From: Nanobdellati archaeon
Lineage (GTDB): Archaea; EX4484-52; GLR71
Length of the DNA stretch: 64,000 nucleotides
Reading direction: 5' to 3'
Assembly (NCBI GenBank): GCA_019429005.1
Contig: JAHYJR010000005.1
Span: forward strand, 1-64,000
The notes under the pieces were generated by a model. That model was not told the DNA's origin and searched no databases. It saw only the letters and a list, made by a program, of their open reading frames with translations. The translations under genes and the position numbers were made by a program. Below, one piece after another: positions 7,440-16,168 of this stretch (the stretch's first letter is position 1; the number at the start of each line of letters is the position of its first letter).

Positions 7440-8414
7440 TTACGCTGTTTTCCACATTTTTGGATATGTGTCTTGTTTGATTATGATTCTAGTTGTTTTT
7501 GAAACAACACCTTTTCGTTTAAATTCCATATCTTTTGAAGTCATTTGCGCACTTCCAAGTGCAACAAGTTCTCCTTTAAGGCTCATTATTGCGATGATTT
7601 CATCTGTTGATATGTTTTTATTGAATTTTACAAGTCCTACAATATGTAATGGTGCACCATGTGCAATTGCTGACACCGCACTATCTTTTATTATAACTTT
7701 TTTTAGGTGTTGAACACCAAATTCAATAGGTTTTATGATTTCTCTTAAATATTTTTCTTCGCCCGATTCTTTCCAAAACATGTATGCATCTTTTAAATCA
7801 TGAAGTATAATTGTTTTATCTTCTTTAAATGGTCCTGCTCGTGTACGCCTTAATTCATGCATGTGTGCATTAACACCTAGTTTTTTCCCAATATCAACAC
7901 AAAGTGTTCGAATATACGTGCCTGCTTCAACAGATGTTCTAAAAAGAACATCTTGACCGTCTATTTCTAAAATATTAAGACTGTATATGTGCCTATCACG
8001 AAGTTCGCGTTTTACTGCACTTTTTACAGGTGGCATTTGTGTTATTATTCCAACAAAATCGTTCATTACAGTTCTTATTTGATTTTCATCAACTTCTTTA
8101 TGTAAACGCATTATTGCAACATACTCTTTGCCTGAGTTTAATAATACGGGGATTATCTTAGTTGCATTATCAATTGTTGTTGGAAGTACCCCTGTAACAT
8201 GTGGATCTAATGTGCCTGAATGACCTACCTTTTTCGCACCAAGGATTTCTTTTACCCATGCTGCAACCTGATGTGAAGTTGGACCAGATGGTTTATCTAA
8301 TATAATTATACCATTTTTGATATGTTCTTCAATAGGTCGCTCATGTGGGTAATGACCATATTTCTCATTTGTTTCCTCGTCCTTTTTGACTACCCAAAGT
8401 GTTCTGTCTTCCAT
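7440..8414 (-). CDS. cbf5: tRNA/rRNA pseudouridine synthase Cbf5 (TruB family)
   Basis: Cbf5 is the catalytic subunit of H/ACA guide RNPs and makes pseudouridine in rRNA. The sequence shows the TruB motif GIIILDKPSGPTSHQVA (about residues 34-50), the catalytic Asp in GHSGTLDPHVTGVL, the nucleotide-flipping region TYIRTLCVDIG and a C-terminal PUA domain (VSAIAHGAPLHIVG). At 324 residues it has the archaeal length. It follows L14e, the usual archaeal neighbour. Nop10, Gar1 and L7Ae are not in this window. Confidence 0.95.
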   Translation of the reverse strand: MEDRTLWVVKKDEETNEKYGHYPHERPIEEHIKNGIIILDKPSGPTSHQVAAWVKEILGAKKVGHSGTLDPHVTGVLPTTIDNATKIIPVLLNSGKEYVAIMRLHKEVDENQIRTVMNDFVGIITQMPPVKSAVKRELRDRHIYSLNILEIDGQDVLFRTSVEAGTYIRTLCVDIGKKLGVNAHMHELRRTRAGPFKEDKTIILHDLKDAYMFWKESGEEKYLREIIKPIEFGVQHLKKVIIKDSAVSAIAHGAPLHIVGLVKFNKNISTDEIIAIMSLKGELVALGSAQMTSKDMEFKRKGVVSKTTRIIIKQDTYPKMWKTA

Positions 8415-8419
8415 TATTA

Positions 8420-8698
8420 TCAGTTAAATTTTATTCTTTCTTTCATTATTTCTGATAACTTTGAATCTTCAATAGTCTTAATAACTATGTCATCATCAGA
8501 TTTTTCTTTAATATCTAGGATTTTATTTGTTGGTTCCAAGTGTGCAATATTACATTTTTTTCGTTTTATTTTATTTAATGATTTTGGACCTGTTATTTCA
8601 ACAAAATTATCGTCAATCATTTCTGTGATCACACAGTATTTTCCTGCGTCTTTTCCTGCAGTTTTTATACAGATTCTTCCTACTGTGATTGCTGTCAT
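8420..8698 (-). CDS. rpl14e: 50S ribosomal protein L14e
   Basis: L14e is an archaeal/eukaryotic large-subunit protein with a KOW-like barrel. The order AITVGRICIKTAGKDAGKYCVI and then CNIAHLEPTNK is typical. The ATG at 8698 gives a protein starting MTAITVG, the family N-terminus; GATGAT lies just before it. The gene is 15 bp downstream of L34e. In many archaea a cytidylate kinase gene lies between them, but not here. Confidence 0.92.
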   Translation of the reverse strand: MTAITVGRICIKTAGKDAGKYCVITEMIDDNFVEITGPKSLNKIKRKKCNIAHLEPTNKILDIKEKSDDDIVIKTIEDSKLSEIMKERIKFN

Positions 8699-8722
8699 AT
8701 ATATCATCTCTATTTTTTTAAT

Positions 8723-8995
8723 CTATAATGTTATTGATCTTACCCTTTCTTTAATTTCCTGTTTTGTACAACTTGCACAAAGTTTACCACCGAAAACTCT
8801 TTCAGGACGTTTTTCAGTTTTTGCCATATTTTTAATTTTATTTGGCAAGTCTCTTGGTACACCATGAAGTTTATCTTTACATTTTGAACAATGTGCTATT
8901 TTTGGTTTTCGTGCAACAAAATGCATTTTATTTTCTCCACTAGGTGTTTTCAATTTAACTCTTCTTAATGAATGTGATCTATGTCGTGGTTTCAT
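8723..8995 (-). CDS. rpl34e: 50S ribosomal protein L34e
   Basis: The 90-residue protein has the L34e pattern: a basic start MKPRHRSHSLRRVKLKTP, zinc-binding CSKCKD (about residues 36-41) with a second pair in KLCASCTK (about 71-78), and PRDLPNKIKN between them. It is a peripheral large-subunit protein. It lies between the EMC3-like gene and L14e, the archaeal order without the intervening kinase gene. Confidence 0.94.
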   Translation of the reverse strand: MKPRHRSHSLRRVKLKTPSGENKMHFVARKPKIAHCSKCKDKLHGVPRDLPNKIKNMAKTEKRPERVFGGKLCASCTKQEIKERVRSITL

Positions 8996-9029
8996 TTAAA
9001 TCCCTCTTTTTTTTAAATTATTATATTTA

Positions 9030-9458
9030 TTATTCAACGCCTAATACTTTTCTTAATACAATTGTTGTTGGAATTGAAATCATTATGTAAAATCCAAGCC
9101 ATCCTACAGTACCGCTTGAAGCAAGTAATGGTATGCTAAATGGTAATGTTACAATGAGACTTGAAAATGTTTTTGCAATCCATGGGAATGCGAGTAATAC
9201 AACAACCATTGATACCGCCATTGGTTTCATACTCATAGACATTTGCTTTTGACTCATACTTAAGCTTTTTTGTACAAGGGCATCTATCTCTTTTTGATTC
9301 TTTTCTTCTTGTGCTTTTTTAAGTTTTCCTCTTATTTTTAATGTTTCGCTTTTAAGATGTTTCATTTTTGTCTGATCGACAAGTTTTTTTTGTGCAATTG
9401 TAAATATTGATGCTATAATAATTGTTATTATTGTAAGTTGAATTATTGGTGTAACCAT
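9030..9458 (-). CDS. EMC3/TMCO1-family (DUF106) membrane insertase
   Basis: This 142-residue protein belongs to the Oxa1/YidC superfamily in its short archaeal form. It has an N-terminal membrane helix (residues 4-23), a charged coiled-coil hairpin (about 33-75, QTKMKHLKSE onward with a Met/Ser-rich SQKQMSMSMKPM) and two more membrane segments. Such proteins form a hydrophilic groove for inserting membrane proteins, with the coiled coil reaching toward the ribosome. Its position right after secY fits a role at the translocon. The adenylate kinase gene often found between these two is missing. Confidence 0.85.
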   Translation of the reverse strand: MVTPIIQLTIITIIIASIFTIAQKKLVDQTKMKHLKSETLKIRGKLKKAQEEKNQKEIDALVQKSLSMSQKQMSMSMKPMAVSMVVVLLAFPWIAKTFSSLIVTLPFSIPLLASSGTVGWLGFYIMISIPTTIVLRKVLGVE

Positions 9459-9489
9459 ATTATCACATTTAAGCTTTTAATTTATTTGC

Positions 9490-10869
9490 TTATGACTTTA
9501 TAAACTTTTTCAATGATGGATGTAAATCTTCTATATGTTGTGTTGCAATCTGTTCATATAATTGATAAATAATCATAACTGTAAGCAAAAGACCAGTTCC
9601 GCTTGTTAGAGCTCCTGCAAAATCAGAGAATGCTGCAAGGAATCCTACAAAAGCACCACCCATTATAGCTAAATTAGGTATGTATCTTTCAAGTATTGTT
9701 TCCATTACACGGATATCTCGTCTAAATCCAGGTATTTGCATACCACTTTGCTGTATTTGTTGTGCAACTTTATTTGAACCCATACCTGCACTTTCAACCC
9801 AGAATATTGAAAACACAACAGAGCCCAAGACCATAAAAATTGTATAAGTTATAACTCTTAATACCTCGTCACCGATTATATTGAAATTAAGTAAATTCCA
9901 TATAAAATTTGTTGGAGGTGAAAGGTAATGTACAAAACCGCTTATAGGTTGTCCTGTTTGACTGAATGTACCAAATATGGTTATACCTCTGTCATAAAGC
10001 AATTTTGACCATACTTTAATGTTAATAAGTAGTGCTGCTGTAAGTATAACAGGAAGTACATTTGTATAAATGAATTTTAATGGCCATTTTCTTCCAAAAC
10101 CACGAACAGATCCATATGCAAGAGGTATTTCAACTCTCATAGCTTGTGCATATACTACAATAACAAAAATAACTATAGTCATAAAAACAGGAAGTAATAG
10201 ACCAATATCGGGTGCTCCCGAACTGATACTTTTTATAAAATTTGGTAATAATCCAACAGCACTTTCTCCAGCAAGAGGCATAGTTCCAGATGATGTCATT
10301 GGACTGATTAATTTTAATATTATGTCTTTACTGATTCCAGCTGCAATAAATAGGCTGATACCACTACCGAAACCCCATTTACTAACGATTTCATCCAAGA
10401 ATAATATAATCCAACCACCTAATGCGATTTGAAAAATAATTAAAACTAAGGTCGTTGTTGCAAAATTGATAGGTTGCACTGCACCCATAAGTGTATACAC
10501 TACAGCTTCAACAACACAAAGAATAATAGATAATATCTTTTGAGTACCCTGAAACATGATTTTTCCATGATGTGTAGATGTATCCCATCCTAGAAGTCCT
10601 GTACCCATTAACATTTGTAATATAATACTAGATGTAACTATTGGTCCAATACCTAATGTGATTATAGTTCCTATACTTGCACCAAACAATGTTGACATTT
10701 CTTGAAGATAATGTATATTTGATGGACTTATACCCCAAATATAAATTTGAGACATGATAAAATATAGAAGTAGAGCTAATAATGTCCATTTAATTTTTTC
10801 TTTAAAAGAAAGTCTTTTTGTAGGAGGCATTACACCTGGTAGACTTTGTATTAATGTTTCATAATTCAC
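9490..10869 (-). CDS. secY: Protein translocase subunit SecY
   Basis: SecY is the pore-forming subunit of the Sec translocon. The protein has 459 residues and ten hydrophobic segments. The N-terminus MNYETLIQSLPGVMPPTKRLSFKEK is the archaeal Sec61-alpha type, with the plug region after TM1 (IWGISPSNIHYLQE). The cytosolic loop RVEIPLAYGSVRGFGRKWPLKF, which touches the ribosome, is present. It closes the large ribosomal protein block and is followed by the EMC3-like insertase, so secretion genes are grouped. Confidence 0.97.
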   Translation of the reverse strand: MNYETLIQSLPGVMPPTKRLSFKEKIKWTLLALLLYFIMSQIYIWGISPSNIHYLQEMSTLFGASIGTIITLGIGPIVTSSIILQMLMGTGLLGWDTSTHHGKIMFQGTQKILSIILCVVEAVVYTLMGAVQPINFATTTLVLIIFQIALGGWIILFLDEIVSKWGFGSGISLFIAAGISKDIILKLISPMTSSGTMPLAGESAVGLLPNFIKSISSGAPDIGLLLPVFMTIVIFVIVVYAQAMRVEIPLAYGSVRGFGRKWPLKFIYTNVLPVILTAALLINIKVWSKLLYDRGITIFGTFSQTGQPISGFVHYLSPPTNFIWNLLNFNIIGDEVLRVITYTIFMVLGSVVFSIFWVESAGMGSNKVAQQIQQSGMQIPGFRRDIRVMETILERYIPNLAIMGGAFVGFLAAFSDFAGALTSGTGLLLTVMIIYQLYEQIATQHIEDLHPSLKKFIKS

Positions 10870-10907
10870 TTAAACACCATTCTTCTGGCTATTTATATTA
10901 TATTGTT

Positions 10908-11393
10908 TTATATTGCAGAAGATTCAGTTGCATCTTCTGTAATATTAAGATTTACTGCTTTTCCACCAGCAGCTTCTATCTTTTCAATAGCTTTTGCAGA
11001 AAAACCGTTTGCGATTATGTTCATTTTTGTTGTTATTTGTCCATATCCCAATACTTTTGTATAGCCTAGTGCAGATACATCTATTTCAAATGTATCTTTC
11101 ACTTTTTTTGCTAAATTATAATGTATATATGTCTCAAGTCTTAATTCAATATCATTTAGGTTGATTATACTATATTGTTGAACGACATTTGTAACTCTTT
11201 TAAATCCTTTTTCAGGACCTAATGTTATACCTTTAGAGCGAAGTTGAGCAACATTCTGCTGACCTTTCTTTCCAGCACCTGCATTACCACGACCACCTCG
11301 GCTTCCAGCACCTCGATGTTTTTTAGGACTACCCCAACCGTGAGTTCTACTTCTTCTTTGTCTTCGTACTTTTGTAATTTTGTTGACAACCAT
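10908..11393 (-). CDS. rpl15: 50S ribosomal protein L15
   Basis: The gene encodes 161 residues of archaeal L15. It starts with the Gly/Arg/His-rich RNA-binding extension (RRSRTHGWGSPKKHRGAGSR) and continues into the L18e/L15 fold with VLGYGQITTKMNIIANGFSAKA. The protein binds 23S rRNA near the 5S complex. It lies between L30 and SecY as in most archaea. Confidence 0.95.
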   Translation of the reverse strand: MVVNKITKVRRQRRSRTHGWGSPKKHRGAGSRGGRGNAGAGKKGQQNVAQLRSKGITLGPEKGFKRVTNVVQQYSIINLNDIELRLETYIHYNLAKKVKDTFEIDVSALGYTKVLGYGQITTKMNIIANGFSAKAIEKIEAAGGKAVNLNITEDATESSAI

Positions 11394-11413
11394 TATAATT
11401 CACTTATTATTAA

Positions 11414-11845
11414 TTATATCATTCTCTCGATAAGATCATTTATATCTTCGTTTCTATTACCGAGACCGCCTCTTAGATTGTATGTCTTTTTAACACCATT
11501 TGGACCAAAACCTTTTCTTGGTGGAGTTAACATAAAGACTGGTTTTATTTCAGCGTCGTTTATTTTCCCTTCAAGTATCATTTTTGTAATCTGATCAACG
11601 TTCTTTGCATCAACTTTTTTAGTTTTGCTTAATTTACCTCTTTTTTCTACAAGAGATTTTAATGTTTTTTCTGAAATATTACCCCACGTGAGAACATCTT
11701 TTGCATGTTTAATCATACCTTTAAATACATCATTATCAGATACTATAACACAATGATTAGGTTTAGTAAGCCTAAGCAATTGTAATGTTTTCTTAACATT
11801 ATAGTTTACGTTCACCGTACCCCGTACTCTAATTATCGCTATCAT
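11414..11845 (-). CDS. rpl30: 50S ribosomal protein L30
   Basis: The archaeal long form of L30 (143 residues). It has the N-terminal strand MIAIIRVRGTVNV, the helix LQLLRLTKPNHCVIV and a C-terminal extension containing TPPRKGFGPNGVKKTYNLRG found in archaeal/eukaryotic L30/L7. It overlaps the S5 stop by 17 bp, implying coupled translation. Confidence 0.94.
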   Translation of the reverse strand: MIAIIRVRGTVNVNYNVKKTLQLLRLTKPNHCVIVSDNDVFKGMIKHAKDVLTWGNISEKTLKSLVEKRGKLSKTKKVDAKNVDQITKMILEGKINDAEIKPVFMLTPPRKGFGPNGVKKTYNLRGGLGNRNEDINDLIERMI

Positions 11846-12545
11846 GTATAATACCTTCCTTTATTCCATTGTTTTTGATAATATTTTCACTTAATTTCAT
11901 TTTATTTGCGTTTTTAAGCGCATTGAAAACAGCACGTATAAAATTGATTCTTGTTTGTGTAATTCCTCGTGATATTATCCATACATCTTTGACTCCAGCA
12001 AGTCTCAATATTTTTTTAATTTCATCAGATACAACAAGATTGATACCTTTTGGAGCAGGTAGTAAATTTACTTCTACAGAACCTACTTTTGCACTTGTTT
12101 TAAATGGTATTGAATGAGTGCCTTGACAATTACATTCCCATGAACCACATCCTCTTTTTATAGATATCAAATTAATTTTTGCTTTTCTTGTTGCTTTTTC
12201 AATAGCAGATCGTGTATTTTCACCAGTTGAATATCCAAGACCTATAAGTCCGTCTTTATTTCCTACAACAACCATTGTATGGATAGATCTTTTACGTCCA
12301 GATTTATGCATTCGAGTTGTTGCTTTTACAACAGACCTTTTGATACCACCACCTTTACCAGAGTGACCACCAATAAGCATGACTTCTTCACTTATATCAG
12401 GAACAAGATAATCGACTATTTCAGGTTCTCTTATTATATATCCATTTCTAAGTATAGTTTGTATGTCTGAGAGTTCTCCATTCATTACCTTCCGTCCTAA
12501 TTCGGTCTGAGGTATCCATTCTTCTTTAGCTTTTTCGTGTCTCAT
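11829..12545 (-). CDS. rps5: 30S ribosomal protein S5
   Basis: S5 lies at the mRNA entry channel and helps decoding accuracy. The 238-residue protein has the S5 double-stranded RNA-binding part (TRMHKSGRKRSIHTMVVVGNKDGLIGLGYS, positions about 83-112) and the C-terminal domain with GTHSIPFKTSAKVGSV and the conserved LLPAPKGINLVVSDEIKKIL. The archaeal N-terminal arm starting with WIPQTELGRKV is present. The order L18-S5-L30-L15 is standard. Confidence 0.96.
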   Translation of the reverse strand: MRHEKAKEEWIPQTELGRKVMNGELSDIQTILRNGYIIREPEIVDYLVPDISEEVMLIGGHSGKGGGIKRSVVKATTRMHKSGRKRSIHTMVVVGNKDGLIGLGYSTGENTRSAIEKATRKAKINLISIKRGCGSWECNCQGTHSIPFKTSAKVGSVEVNLLPAPKGINLVVSDEIKKILRLAGVKDVWIISRGITQTRINFIRAVFNALKNANKMKLSENIIKNNGIKEGIIHDSDN

Positions 12546-12567
12546 AATATCAACATTAACTATTATT

Positions 12568-13083
12568 TTATTTAAAAGACATTTTTAATATTTTGTCTTT
12601 TGTTGTTTCAAACTCTTTTGAAATGTTTGTTTTTTTATAGGTATCTATATGTTTTCCTGAGATTCTATCCTCTGTTGGAAGGTTGTTTTCAGAGTGAGGT
12701 ATATCCATACCACCATCAACAAGACCCTTTAATGCTGCGAAAACTCTTGAACCTTTAGTTGGTGTGTGAAGTCCAATATCAAGAACAACTTTTTTAATAT
12801 TTTTATCCTTAGCTTTTTTTGCAAGTATAAGTCCTGTAAGGTATGCACTTGGTATGTTTTTGATATTAGCACCAAATCCAATCGTTTTTAATTCTTTTGA
12901 ATTTGCACTTGTAATTACAATATCACCAATTTCATTATAATCAATAATTTGTGCAATGATAGCAGTGTTTGTAACTCTGATTACAGCTCTTTTTTCTCTT
13001 GAAAGCAGTAAATTAAGACGTTTCTTATAGTTAGTTTGACCTGTTCTTCGTCTTTTGAAACGTAATAGATAATTAGTTTTCAT
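12568..13083 (-). CDS. rpl18: 50S ribosomal protein L18
   Basis: L18 binds 5S rRNA and helps dock it in the central protuberance. The 171-residue protein starts with a basic RNA-binding tail (LLRFKRRRTGQTNYKKRLNL) followed by the fold containing VRVTNTAIIAQI, then LTGLILAKKAKDKNIKKVVLDIG and the archaeal GSRVFAALKGLVDGGMDIPHSE segment. It follows L19e by 4 bp. Confidence 0.95.
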   Translation of the reverse strand: MKTNYLLRFKRRRTGQTNYKKRLNLLLSREKRAVIRVTNTAIIAQIIDYNEIGDIVITSANSKELKTIGFGANIKNIPSAYLTGLILAKKAKDKNIKKVVLDIGLHTPTKGSRVFAALKGLVDGGMDIPHSENNLPTEDRISGKHIDTYKKTNISKEFETTKDKILKMSFK

Positions 13084-13087
13084 GTTT

Positions 13088-13648
13088 TCACCTTATACTT
13101 GTTTGTTTTTCAGTTTCAACTTTTCCATCTTGCGGTATAGTTGTATCTGCTGATTTAATTGTTTCTGTTTTGTTAATAGGTGTAGTTTTTTTAATAACTA
13201 CATCTTCAGGAATTTGCATTTTTTTTGCATATAATCTTAAGTGATTTTTATTTCTTAAGACATTACCTTTTGCAAGTCTGTATAATTTTGTATATTGTTT
13301 ACCTGTAATTATGTTTTTTTCCTTAAGTATTGATAATTCAGATCTTAATGATCTTATTTTAATCATCCATTTCTGTTTATCTCCAAGTCTTGATTTGCTT
13401 GTACCTTTCCTTTTACCCTGACCTTTTTGACGACCTTTTTTCTTTTGTTCGTTTCGGATTCTTATTTTAAATCGGCTTACACATTTTTTAGGTTTTATTT
13501 TTATAGCACCATCTTTAACAAGATTTGCAATATCTAGTCTAGTTATCGCTTTATTTATGTCTTCAATTTGTTCTGGATTAAACCAAACTCTATCTTTACC
13601 GACATTCAAATATCTTGCTGTTAATTCATGTTGCTGTCTTAGATTCAT
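13088..13648 (-). CDS. rpl19e: 50S ribosomal protein L19e
   Basis: L19e forms an inter-subunit bridge in archaeal and eukaryotic ribosomes. The start MNLRQQHELTARYLNVGKDRVWFNPE and the middle KGRQKGQGKRKGTSKSRLG are diagnostic. The long basic helix continues to about residue 145. A tail of about 40 Lys/Thr/Glu-rich residues extends past the conserved part. The ATG at 13648 is used, because the longer frame starts inside its GTGATT ribosome-binding site. Confidence 0.95.
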   Translation of the reverse strand: MNLRQQHELTARYLNVGKDRVWFNPEQIEDINKAITRLDIANLVKDGAIKIKPKKCVSRFKIRIRNEQKKKGRQKGQGKRKGTSKSRLGDKQKWMIKIRSLRSELSILKEKNIITGKQYTKLYRLAKGNVLRNKNHLRLYAKKMQIPEDVVIKKTTPINKTETIKSADTTIPQDGKVETEKQTSIR

Positions 13649-13663
13649 CTTAATCACTAATAT

Positions 13664-13843
13664 TTAATTATTTAAAAGGTCCATCTCGTCGCCATCACTG
13701 AGTATCATCTCATTTGTGAATTCGGTATTACACCTTGGACATTCAAAAAAGGATAATGTTCCTTCTTTCTTTTTGTTTCCAATAACACCACATTTTGGAC
13801 ATTTTTTCTTACCAATATGTAAAAATGTTATGTAACTAGTCAT
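13664..13843 (-). CDS. Small zinc-ribbon protein inside the ribosomal operon
   Basis: A protein of about 59 residues with two Cys pairs, CPKC (near residue 15) and CPRC (near 36), separated by about 18 residues: a zinc ribbon. A short acidic tail (SDGDEMDLLNN) follows. I do not recognise it as L37e, L40e, S27e or another known zinc-ribbon ribosomal protein. It is placed between L32e and L19e, which are normally adjacent in archaea. The GTGATG binding site overlaps the L32e stop, so it is translationally coupled. It may be a lineage-specific ribosome-associated factor; this rests only on location. Confidence 0.7.
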   Translation of the reverse strand: MTSYITFLHIGKKKCPKCGVIGNKKKEGTLSFFECPRCNTEFTNEMILSDGDEMDLLNN

Positions 13844-13848
13844 TTTCA

Positions 13849-14397
13849 TCACTTTTTAGTATCTTTTGTTTTTGTCTCTTTTTTAACAGGTTCTTTTGCT
13901 TTTTCAGTTTTAATTTCTTTTTTAACAGTATCTGTTTTTTTAACAGTTTCTTTTGCTTTTTCAACTGTTGTATCTTTTTTAGTTTCTTTTTCTTTAAGTT
14001 CTTTTAGTTTTTGTAATGTTTTGATACCCGGATTAAGTATTCGAATTTCCATTTTTTTTGCTTCATTCATAATATCGATTCTTTTTTTAGTTCCAACCGT
14101 TCCTGCTATTCTTGCAACTTCTGTTTTAATATCAATATTCAGTAATTCTTTAACATTGTTTATAAGGATATCTTTATATCCAGATGCATGAAGACCTCTA
14201 ACCATTCTTGGTGAACTGTAAGATGGATGTGGCATTGAACCTCTTATTCGTTTTCTAATCTTATTATGTCTACCTGTTGGTTTTCTCCATGAACTACCAA
14301 TTTTTTTTCTTTGAATATCACTTCTTCTAAAAACAGGCTTTCTTTTATTAATTTCTTTTCTTTTTTCTAAAAAAGATTTGATTATTTCGCTTATCAT
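13849..14397 (-). CDS. rpl32e: 50S ribosomal protein L32e with low-complexity tail
   Basis: The core is classical L32e: KPVFRRSDIQRKKIGSSWRKP near residues 20-40, then RIRGSMPHPSYSSPRMVRGLHASGY and the C-terminal IARIAGTVGTKKRIDIMNEA part. After about residue 130 the protein runs into a tail of around 50 residues made of Lys, Thr, Glu and Val (VKKTD, VKKEIK, VKKETK). Similar tails occur on S3, S4, L24 and L19e in this window. The start at 14397 follows a GTGATA site. Confidence 0.93.
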   Translation of the reverse strand: MISEIIKSFLEKRKEINKRKPVFRRSDIQRKKIGSSWRKPTGRHNKIRKRIRGSMPHPSYSSPRMVRGLHASGYKDILINNVKELLNIDIKTEVARIAGTVGTKKRIDIMNEAKKMEIRILNPGIKTLQKLKELKEKETKKDTTVEKAKETVKKTDTVKKEIKTEKAKEPVKKETKTKDTKK

Positions 14398-14410
14398 AAA
14401 TATCACAGAC

Positions 14411-14938
14411 TCATGCTTTTTTTGTTATATATATACCATCTTTGAATACACGTCGATCTTTATTTCGTATTTTACAGCCTTGTTCTATATTTGCAGCAGT
14501 CTGTCCAACAGCGTATTTATCTGTTCCTGTTAATACTATATCTTCTTTTTTCACAACAATTTTTGTATTTCCTACAATTTTTGCATATCTGTTACCTTTT
14601 TCACCAAAAAGATTTTTTATTTCAAAAATATCATCTTTTAGGTTAGTTGTGATTGGAAAGTGTGAATAAACAACTTTCATTTCATATGTAAACTCGTCTT
14701 TAACACCAGTCATCATATTTTTGATTATTGTAGATAATGTACTAATTATACTATTTTGTTTCTTTCTATCAAGATCCGTACTTATTTTTATTTTATTATT
14801 TTTAAGATCTATATTGATATGAGGATTTGTAAAATTATAACTTGCATTACCTTTAGGACCTGTGGCTGTTAACATAGTACCTTCTTTTTTGAAAGTTACG
14901 CCTTCCTGTATTTCTATTTCGTTTTCAATACCAGCCAT
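14411..14938 (-). CDS. rpl6: 50S ribosomal protein L6
   Basis: L6 has two similar alpha/beta domains near the sarcin-ricin loop and the factor-binding site. At 175 residues, with GVTFKKEGTMLTATGPKGNASYNF at the N-terminal half and the C-terminal motif DIVLTGTDKYAVGQTAANIEQGC followed by NKDRRVFKDGIYI, it is a clear archaeal L6. The ATG at 14938 is preceded by CGTGATT. It sits between S8 and L32e. Confidence 0.95.
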   Translation of the reverse strand: MAGIENEIEIQEGVTFKKEGTMLTATGPKGNASYNFTNPHINIDLKNNKIKISTDLDRKKQNSIISTLSTIIKNMMTGVKDEFTYEMKVVYSHFPITTNLKDDIFEIKNLFGEKGNRYAKIVGNTKIVVKKEDIVLTGTDKYAVGQTAANIEQGCKIRNKDRRVFKDGIYITKKA

Positions 14939-14965
14939 TTAAATCACGTTTATTTATATTTATTA

Positions 14966-15355
14966 TTAATAGATGTACCCTAAAAGTACACCACCAATTT
15001 TATTTTTAACATCGTTATGTTTTTGTATACCATTAGATGTTGATATTATTAGTATACCAAAATCCATAGATGGTAGATATCGTTTCTCAAATTTTACAAA
15101 ATCATTTTTTTGTACCGAATGTCTTGGTTTGATTGCTCTACAATCATTTATATTTCCAAGTAAGTTTACTTTGAAATAACCACCTTTACCATCATCAATA
15201 CTTTCAAATTCACCGATATAACCAGATTTCTGTATAATTTTCAGTATTTCTGTTATTACTTTTGAGTTTGCTGGTTTGACTATACATTCGGATTTACCAA
15301 CCGCTTCTGCATTTTTTATTGTTGAAAATACATTTGAAAGATTATCAAAGTTCAT
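14966..15355 (-). CDS. rps8: 30S ribosomal protein S8
   Basis: S8 binds the central domain of 16S rRNA and in many organisms represses its own operon. The 129-residue protein shows the two S8 domains: LSNVFSTIKNAEAVGKSECIV at the start and RYLPSMDFGILIISTSNGIQKHNDV at the C-terminal part. The archaeal ending GGVLLGYIY is present. It is spaced 11 bp after S14. Confidence 0.95.
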   Translation of the reverse strand: MNFDNLSNVFSTIKNAEAVGKSECIVKPANSKVITEILKIIQKSGYIGEFESIDDGKGGYFKVNLLGNINDCRAIKPRHSVQKNDFVKFEKRYLPSMDFGILIISTSNGIQKHNDVKNKIGGVLLGYIY

Positions 15356-15366
15356 GTTTTCACCAT

Positions 15367-15594
15367 TTAATTATATTTTGAAAAGCCTAGAGTTTTTGCA
15401 ATTTCTTTGAAACATTGTCTACAATATTTTAAACCATATTTGTTTATAATACCACGACCTTTTCTATCACATTGTCTACATACTGATTGTGCTTTTCCGT
15501 AATCTCTTTTTATTGGTTTGTTATGTTTTTTGAATTTATTTATTTTATTTTTTTTCCCTTTCAATTGTTTCATAACACTTTTGTAATTTCCCAT
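15367..15594 (-). CDS. rps14: 30S ribosomal protein S14 (zinc-binding type)
   Basis: The 75-residue protein carries the zinc motif CRQC (near residue 38) with a second CRQC about 17 residues on and ends in FKEIAKTLGFSKYN, typical of archaeal S14/eukaryotic S29 type. I placed the start at 15594, because GTGATAGTT directly precedes this ATG. The longer reading frame would overlap L5 and start inside its end. Confidence 0.92.
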   Translation of the reverse strand: MGNYKSVMKQLKGKKNKINKFKKHNKPIKRDYGKAQSVCRQCDRKGRGIINKYGLKYCRQCFKEIAKTLGFSKYN

Positions 15595-15613
15595 AACTAT
15601 CACATAATTTATT

Positions 15614-16147
15614 TTATAATATTTGGATACCAAGAGTATCTTTTATGAAGTTTTTTGCTTCCTCTTTACCGATCCTATGTTTTTTTGGTATTCTCTGTTT
15701 TTGAATTTTACGTCTTTTTATTCTATATCCAGCTCTTTCAAGTTTAACATTTATATTAAAACCTAATATACCTATAGCAGAATCATATTTTTCACCTGGT
15801 ATGTCTAAATATTCTTTCATACCGAAACTGAAATTACCCTCATCATCAAAATTAGATTGTTTTATTCTATTTTCTTTTGCAATAAGTACTTTTTTCAAGA
15901 ATTCAATCTTGTCAGCACCTCTTAATGTTACTTTTACACCAAGAATTCTGCCTTTACTAACTTTGAATGTTTTTGCTTTTCTTGTAGCTACTGTTTTTAT
16001 GGGTTTTTTACCTGTGAGTCTTTCTGCAAGTGTATATGCTTTATCTATATCTTGAATATTATTACCCATACCTATATTTAATACTACTTTACTTATCTTT
16101 ATATCCCTCATAGGATTTTCTTGAGTAGTTTTATTTTTTTCTGCCAT
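15614..16147 (-). CDS. rpl5: 50S ribosomal protein L5
   Basis: L5 binds 5S rRNA and the P-site tRNA elbow. Conserved pieces are NPMRDIKISKVVLNIGMG at the start, TGKKPIKTVATRKAKTFKV, and the C-terminal GILGFNINVKLERAGYRI. The length, 177 residues, is archaeal. The ATG at 16147 is preceded by GTGATAATT. The order S4e-L5-S14-S8 is standard for archaea. Confidence 0.95.
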   Translation of the reverse strand: MAEKNKTTQENPMRDIKISKVVLNIGMGNNIQDIDKAYTLAERLTGKKPIKTVATRKAKTFKVSKGRILGVKVTLRGADKIEFLKKVLIAKENRIKQSNFDDEGNFSFGMKEYLDIPGEKYDSAIGILGFNINVKLERAGYRIKRRKIQKQRIPKKHRIGKEEAKNFIKDTLGIQIL

Positions 16148-16168
16148 AATTATCACTTAATTCTTGAC

